Below, piece after piece: positions 60,401 through 64,000 of a stretch of DNA of 64,000 bases. Numbering within the stretch: position 1 is the stretch's first letter; each line of letters opens with the position of its first letter. Source of the stretch: Romanomermis culicivorax (Eukaryota; Nematoda; Enoplea; Mermithida; Mermithidae); contig CAWUHX010000098.1 of assembly GCA_963922205.1 (NCBI GenBank), forward strand, positions 744,001 to 808,000. The letters run 5' to 3'. The translations under genes and the position numbers were made by a program. The notes under the pieces are model-generated. The model saw only the letters and a list, made by a program, of their open reading frames with translations, searched no databases and was not told the DNA's origin.

Positions 60401-62251
60401 CCCTTCTCACTGGAACCTTTCGAAGCGTTGTAAACTTAAATTTAAGCAATATATTAGAATATGAAAATTAAAAAAAAACATTTTGGCGCTTTGCCCCGGA
60501 ATGAGGTTAAGATCTAAAATAAATGAAAAAATAAATCTGTGTAATTATTATTTTATCATTGAGATGCACTCAAAACTGTTTTCAAAGTTCTTCTATCCAT
60601 AACCTGGGATAGTGACCGTCAAAAAAATGTCTGCCATTAAAAAATGCTCTTGGTCCACCATAATCATTTTGCAGACTTGCGGCAACAATTTAACTTTTTG
60701 GATACCACTGCCGATCACCCTCCCCCCTTATAAACGATATTAGCCCATTGCTATGGTCTGACTGTCGCCATGTTTTTGTTAGTCTCACTGTCACGGGTTT
60801 TTAGTGTCTCTGTCACCATCTTGTTTTTGAGTCTCACAGTCACCATGTGATCATTTGAAGGTCATCAGTAATCAAATGTTATCGCAGCAGCTAGTGTACT
60901 TATGGTTTTTCCTCACTTTTAACTGAATTCTGTCATTCATCCAGATTTTAGCCGAAAAAGTACTTTTTTCACGCTTATTCCAATCTTGTGCATTAGTGAA
61001 AAATCAATGGTGTCTTTAGTGATGAACGCCAATTCACTTTAAGGACTACATTTCTCATTGTCCAATGTTTTCATCACTTCATTTAGAATGTTCTATCTCA
61101 TCGTTTAATCTATTTCAACTAATACGCTATATTCTTTCGATTTCGCTCCATTAAAATTTTATGATATCGACCAACCTCAACCAGTTGCGCTTGGTTAGCA
61201 TATTCGATTTAGAATTATTACTGTATATTTGAACAATTATAGTCAACTTTATGGGTCCAATGGAGCAGGCTCTCGCCGAAACAGTAGTATGTAGACAGTA
61301 GATAAAGATAACATTCCTAGAGCTTGTTTGTAACGCATCTTGGTTACCTGGGGTAACCGCCGAGAATAACTAGCTCTCAAAATGATGTATCATACGATGA
61401 AGATGTAATAACCCTAGATAGAAAAAATTATTTGTTTATCAGGAAGGGCTAAAATAAAACATTTGACAGAACAGATGCCCGAATTCTGTATGTTGAGTTA
61501 TAGTCCATTTTGAAGCATAATAGTATAACTTTGAATGATGTATAATTCCATTTTGAACGTTCCAAAATGAGCGATTCTGGACTGAAATTAAGTCCTTTCA
61601 TGCTTGAAATTTTTGAGATTCTTTTCAGATCAGCCACTCAGAATCGGAATGGAAAATTTTGGTCGATTACAATTTTTTCATGATTTCAATGAATTTCAAC
61701 TGACATATTCAGATTTTCAATTGCTCCACTTTTACTGCCATTCGGAGATTTAATGAACAGTTCATTTTTTGATAAACTATGGTCAGCGTTTATTCATTTC
61801 GCAGAGTAAACGTAAAACCTCTCTGATAATGAACTTAGGCCTGTAATTCAGCCTTTCGGCTTTCCGGCCGTTTTTGTGGTTAGACGCACACTATTTTAGG
61901 CTCTTCCCGGTATCAACAACGGCTGCGATACGACAGGAATTTTGTCTAGTCAGACCCAAAACCAACCGAATTCTGTGCTCAGGGTCATTATTGAAAATAT
62001 GCTATACCCGGTAACGTTGGATATTTTATATCAGGTAGTATAAAGTCGTTTATTTTCGAAGTTCTTTGCTTATTTCTTCCATTACAGATTTTTTCACGGT
62101 TCGGCAAAGTTTTACGCATCATAACCTTCACCAAAAACAGTAAGTTTTGTACACAAATTCAAATGTAAACTTTCTTATCGCTTTGTTTTCAGACACTTTT
62201 CAAGCTTTAATACAATTTAGCGATGCTAGTTCGTCGCAGATGGCTAAAACG
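48302..62251 (+). CDS. Polypyrimidine tract-binding protein homologue, partial (7 exons)
   Basis: PTB/hnRNP I family, a nuclear RNA-binding protein with four RRMs that binds CU-rich RNA and regulates splicing. Exons: 48302-48427, 49011-49131, 49996-50153, 56523-56696, 61900-62034, 62088-62139, 62193-62251. Every junction has GT-AG borders and matching phase. RRM1 has RNP2 CVVHIRNL, then LCLPFGKISNFLLL and RNP1 QAFIEFES, then QHSNHRQLKT. RRM2 begins VLRVIIENMLYPVTLDILYQ, then IFSRFGKVLRIITFTKN and TFQALIQFSDA. These follow vertebrate PTBP1 closely, and exon borders such as before RGxNDxL and at GQ/AFIE agree with my memory of PTBP1. The start codon lies upstream in an unseen exon; the rest of RRM2, RRM3 and RRM4 lie beyond the last seen exon. 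The fly orthologue is hephaestus and the nematode one is ptb-1. Confidence 0.95.
49011..49131 (+). CDS. PTB exon b (linker before RRM1)
   Basis: Acceptor TTTTTTGTAG, 40 codons plus one base (LKLDNAIQQQ to SLNAE), donor GTAAGG. Phase 0 in and phase 1 out, matching its neighbours. No close counterpart in vertebrate PTBP1 is recognised. Confidence 0.8.
49264..49531. mobile_element. hAT-like miniature element, TIR CAGACATGCAC, in PTB intron
   Basis: 268 bp. Left CAGACATGCACGGC and right, inverted, CATACATGCACATAG. Exact 8-bp duplication GTTGGCAC at 49256-49263 and 49532-49539. An inverted sibling lies at 57097-57356. Confidence 0.92.
49996..50153 (+). CDS. PTB exon c (first half of RRM1)
   Basis: Acceptor TTCATTTAG, two bases completing a Glu codon, then 52 codons ending LLLAQKGQ, donor GTAATG. 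Holds RNP2 of RRM1. Confidence 0.95.
50885..51332. mobile_element. hAT-like miniature element, TIR CACACATGTAA, in PTB intron
   Basis: 448 bp. Left CACACATGTAATTGG, right inverted CATACATGTAACGG, exact 8-bp duplication GTCACATC at 50877-50884 and 51333-51340. Interior with G and C runs and a GGCGCTTCGCGCC hairpin (51118-51130). Confidence 0.92.
53099..53127. repeat. (AAT)n microsatellite
   Basis: About nine AAT units in the PTB intron. Confidence 0.9.
55660..55885. mobile_element. Decayed copy of the CATGCAC miniature element
   Basis: Matches 49264-49531 in the interior (CAGACTTTTCATC, TTTGACAAC..TTTTTGGTCAGGGGGGG) and ends GATATGCATGTATTG. No target duplication seen. Confidence 0.6.
56523..56696 (+). 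CDS. PTB exon d (second half of RRM1)
   Basis: Acceptor CATTACAG, 58 codons starting AFIEFESKNS (RNP1) through QHSNHRQLKT, donor GTAAGT. Phase 0 on both sides. Confidence 0.93.
56749..57064. mobile_element. hAT-like miniature element, TIR CATACATGTAA, in PTB intron
   Basis: 316 bp. Left CATACATGTAATG, right AATTACATGTATA (last base changed). Flanking 8-mers GTAGAAAG (56741-56748) and GTAGAAAA (57065-57072) agree at 7 of 8. It starts 53 bases after the donor of exon d. Confidence 0.85.
57097..57356. mobile_element. hAT-like miniature element, TIR CATACATGCAC, in PTB intron
   Basis: 260 bp, the inverted sibling of 49264-49531. Left CATACATGCACAG, right GCCGTGCATGTCTG. Exact 8-bp duplication GGTACACT at 57089-57096 and 57357-57364. 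Confidence 0.93.
58600..59640 (+). promoter_or_regulatory. Pyrimidine-tract-rich, low-repeat intronic stretch
   Basis: Plus-strand CT-rich runs such as GCTCTCTCTTTTTCACTCCCC, CTCTTCTCCCCTTTC, TTCTTTCATTCTTTC and TTTCTTTCCACTTTCC, plus GAGCGAGCGAGC near 59138. It could include PTB-binding sites for autoregulated splicing, an enhancer or an internal promoter. Function is inferred from composition only. Confidence 0.3.
60120..60735. repeat. Degraded dispersed-repeat copy
   Basis: Shares CAGGCGCGGCCATTAACATGTCTAC and a GGCGCTTTGCC hairpin with copies near 25020, 47285 and 62600. Ends and target duplication are not resolved. Confidence 0.45.
61900..62034 (+). CDS. PTB exon e (linker and start of RRM2)
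   Basis: Acceptor CTATTTTAG, 45 codons ending in VIIENMLYPVTLDILYQ, donor GTAGTA. Phase 0 on both sides. Confidence 0.95.
62088..62139 (+). CDS. PTB exon f (RRM2)
   Basis: Acceptor CATTACAG, IFSRFGKVLRIITFTKN plus one base, donor GTAAGT. The preceding intron is only 53 bases, in sharp contrast with the kilobase introns upstream. Confidence 0.95.
62193..62251 (+). CDS. PTB exon g (RRM2)
   Basis: Acceptor TGTTTTCAG, completes the Asn codon, then TFQALIQFSDASSSQMAKT, donor GTAATT. The preceding intron is 53 bases. The next exon was not found in the window. Confidence 0.93.
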
Positions 62252-64000
62252 GTAATTTTTATGTTTATCCTGTAATCAAGATAGAAAAAAAAACGTTTTT
62301 AGGTGACAACGCACATCGGAAAACTGATATTTATTTCTCACCCATAGATGCAAAAAATTGATGCGCTGTAAAGCATAGTTTTTTAGCATTTTACAAGCCA
62401 TGGCTTGTTAAATGGCTTGTAGAATTTTAGTCCAACAAGCCAAAATGGCTTGTCAGAATTTTTTGAGTCATGTGTTTGATCACATCTGATACAGAAAAGA
62501 TGCATTTCGGTGCATTTTAGAAGGTCATAATCTCAAGATTTTCCGGTGCCTCGCGCCGGTTATAACTTAAATAAGCATTATTATTTATTTCCTAGCTCAG
62601 GCGCCGCTTCTAACATGTCTACCTTCACTTATCATTTAATCTTTAATAGTTTTAATCATCTTAAACGCATTATCTCATGTTTTAATCGGTAATCTTCAAT
62701 ATTTCATCTAGATATTTAATGAAGATTCACATTTTTTCCTTGACACATCTTTTCAGAAAGATCAATACGTCAAGTCTGTAAACTTTTTGAAGCGATTATT
62801 CCTTTCTTAACGTAAAATCTATCCAAAAGCTTCATGGAAGTAGTTTTCGGAAATTCTACTTTTCTTACTCACATCTTTCCGGCCTAGTTCATGAGTTTGA
62901 TTGATTGCCGTGATGCTCAATATATACATTTTTTGAAAAATAACCTAGCATTGGAATTTATTCACGTATACTGATATTATAAAATTGGCTTGTAAAAATT
63001 TGGAATGGCTTGTAAAATTTTAGGTCAACAAGCCACTTGGCTTGTGAGTCGTAGGTCAAAAAAACCCTACTGTAAAGCATATCCGTAAAGATCCAACTAC
63101 TACTCAGCAGGTTTCTTTCCGCACCAGTCATTCTGCACCTTGCAGAAATCGATCAGAAAAATTTCTGCGCCACCATTAAAAACCACTAAAAACATCAAAA
63201 AAGCTTCCGTTCTGCGTGGAAAACTCTCAAAAAATTTTCCGCACCCCAAAAAAATCCCCACTGTGCAGAAAAAAACCCAGCTATTCAATAAAGGAATATT
63301 TGGGTTATAAGTGCAGGGTTGATTGAAAACATTTTTGAATCATACATCATCAACAAGGTCCGTAATAGTGAACAAGGAATGTCACAATGAACCTAAGTAT
63401 CGCTACTATTCATGCCTTGTCATTGTTCTATGGTCTCATTTAGCTCATATATTCAAGCCTGGCCTAGAAAATTGCCAGTTAGCTTCAGACATTCACCGCA
63501 AAAATTTTAGAGGAAAGTCCAAAGAATACAGTTGTCCCAAGCTCGGGCCCCGGCACCAGGGCAGCTGCCTCCGCATGGGGCAGACTGTGATGTTCAGGTG
63601 CTTTATTTAATTCTAACAATGCTTCACATTATAGATTAGGTAGATTTGAAGTGCAACTAAAGGATTTCATATAAAAGTACTCAATATCGAACTATTTTTA
63701 TTCTGTAACACAATGAGATCACAACAAATTTCATACCTCTAATATTGATAATTCAATATACATAATTTTTTCGACAAGTAAACAAGCATTTCGAGCCTGT
63801 CAGGTGATAACCATGTATGACTATCCGAGCATATAAGTCCACTCGAACTGAAGAGTCATTCACTAGGTATGCTGGTCGGTGGTGCAGCTAAATATTTTCT
63901 GGCCATTGCTGACATTCTTTTTACGCCGCCAAAAATCCTAGATATCCCCATCGATGCTCAACTTTTCGGCTGAAATTGCATGCAAAATCAGTTATGCAAA
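62252..64000 (+). other. PTB intron, continues past the window
   Basis: Contains the repeat unit 62378-63069 and AT-rich sequence. No further PTB exon (remainder of RRM2, RRM3, RRM4) was recognised up to the edge. Confidence 0.6.
62378..63069. mobile_element. Repeat unit flanked by 12-bp direct repeat
   Basis: CTGTAAAGCATA occurs at 62366-62377 and again at 63070-63081. The unit between carries ACAAGCCATGGCTTGT-type palindromes near both ends, and a CCGGTGCCTCGCGCCGG hairpin (62543-62559). The terminal inverted repeats are short and imperfect, so class is uncertain (duplication of about 8-12 bp). Confidence 0.6.

Larger units (their letters stand above)
56697..61899 (+). other. PTB intron, 5.2 kb
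   Basis: Holds two intact miniature elements near its 5' end, a relatively repeat-free stretch with many pyrimidine tracts (58600-59640), and degraded repeat sequence around 60120-60730. A 67-codon frame at 59279-59482 has no support as an exon. Confidence 0.7.

Noticed and set aside
1-64000. tRNA, rRNA, CRISPR array or bacterial-type operon
   Set aside because: None seen. Spliced genes and retroelements show eukaryotic DNA; the tRNA-like CCA end near 19915 is a primer-binding site context, not a tRNA gene.

Overview
The window is AT-rich nuclear DNA from an invertebrate animal. Spliced GT-AG genes, kilobase-scale introns, Ty3/gypsy-type LTR elements, hAT and Tc1/mariner DNA transposons and many miniature elements all point that way. 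I could not fix the lineage from sequence alone. One host gene is present: a polypyrimidine tract-binding protein (PTB/PTBP/hephaestus family) on the plus strand, with seven exons seen between 48302 and 62251. It starts upstream of the first recognised exon and runs off the right edge. Nearly everything else is mobile DNA or unrecognised spacer.

Left block (1-20.5 kb, minus strand) holds two nested LTR elements. Element A (about 20.5 kb down to beyond base 1) has a damaged gag, an envelope-like membrane glycoprotein, then protease and reverse transcriptase cut by the window edge. The glycoprotein lies between gag and pol, which is not the usual order. Element B (3492-18180, 14.7 kb, 615-bp LTRs, 4-bp duplication GATT) sits in the gag-glycoprotein spacer of A. 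B carries gag-pol and, downstream of integrase, an unusual third gene of more than 4.5 kb: a short spliced leader exon, a domain with the full DEDDy 3'-5' exonuclease motif set (RNase D/WRN/EXD1/MUT-7 type), an in-frame TAG, and a 1065-codon low-complexity, coiled-coil, RGG-tailed protein. This is the best candidate in the window for an undescribed system; a nucleic-acid processing or anti-silencing role is inference.

Middle block (20.5-48 kb): an inverted-repeat unit with an extremely A-rich core (21.9-24.9 kb); G-run-rich miniature elements; an element ending in TAGGGATGGG with a dead Tc1/mariner transposase inside; a broken second copy of the B family (copy C, 35990-43700); a structurally complete 3.04-kb hAT transposon (36241-39280, 8-bp duplication ATATCTTG) inserted in copy C; a 115-bp-class tandem repeat next to the copy C LTR; and more non-autonomous elements, several with exact 8-bp target duplications.

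Right block (48.3-64 kb): the PTB gene. Exons encode the N-terminal region, RRM1 and the first part of RRM2, and splice phases agree at every junction. The introns (up to 6.4 kb) are loaded with hAT-like miniature elements, and one 1-kb low-repeat intronic stretch is rich in pyrimidine tracts. The elements interact mainly by nesting: B in A, hAT in C, hAT-like in a TA-flanked element, and miniature elements in PTB introns.
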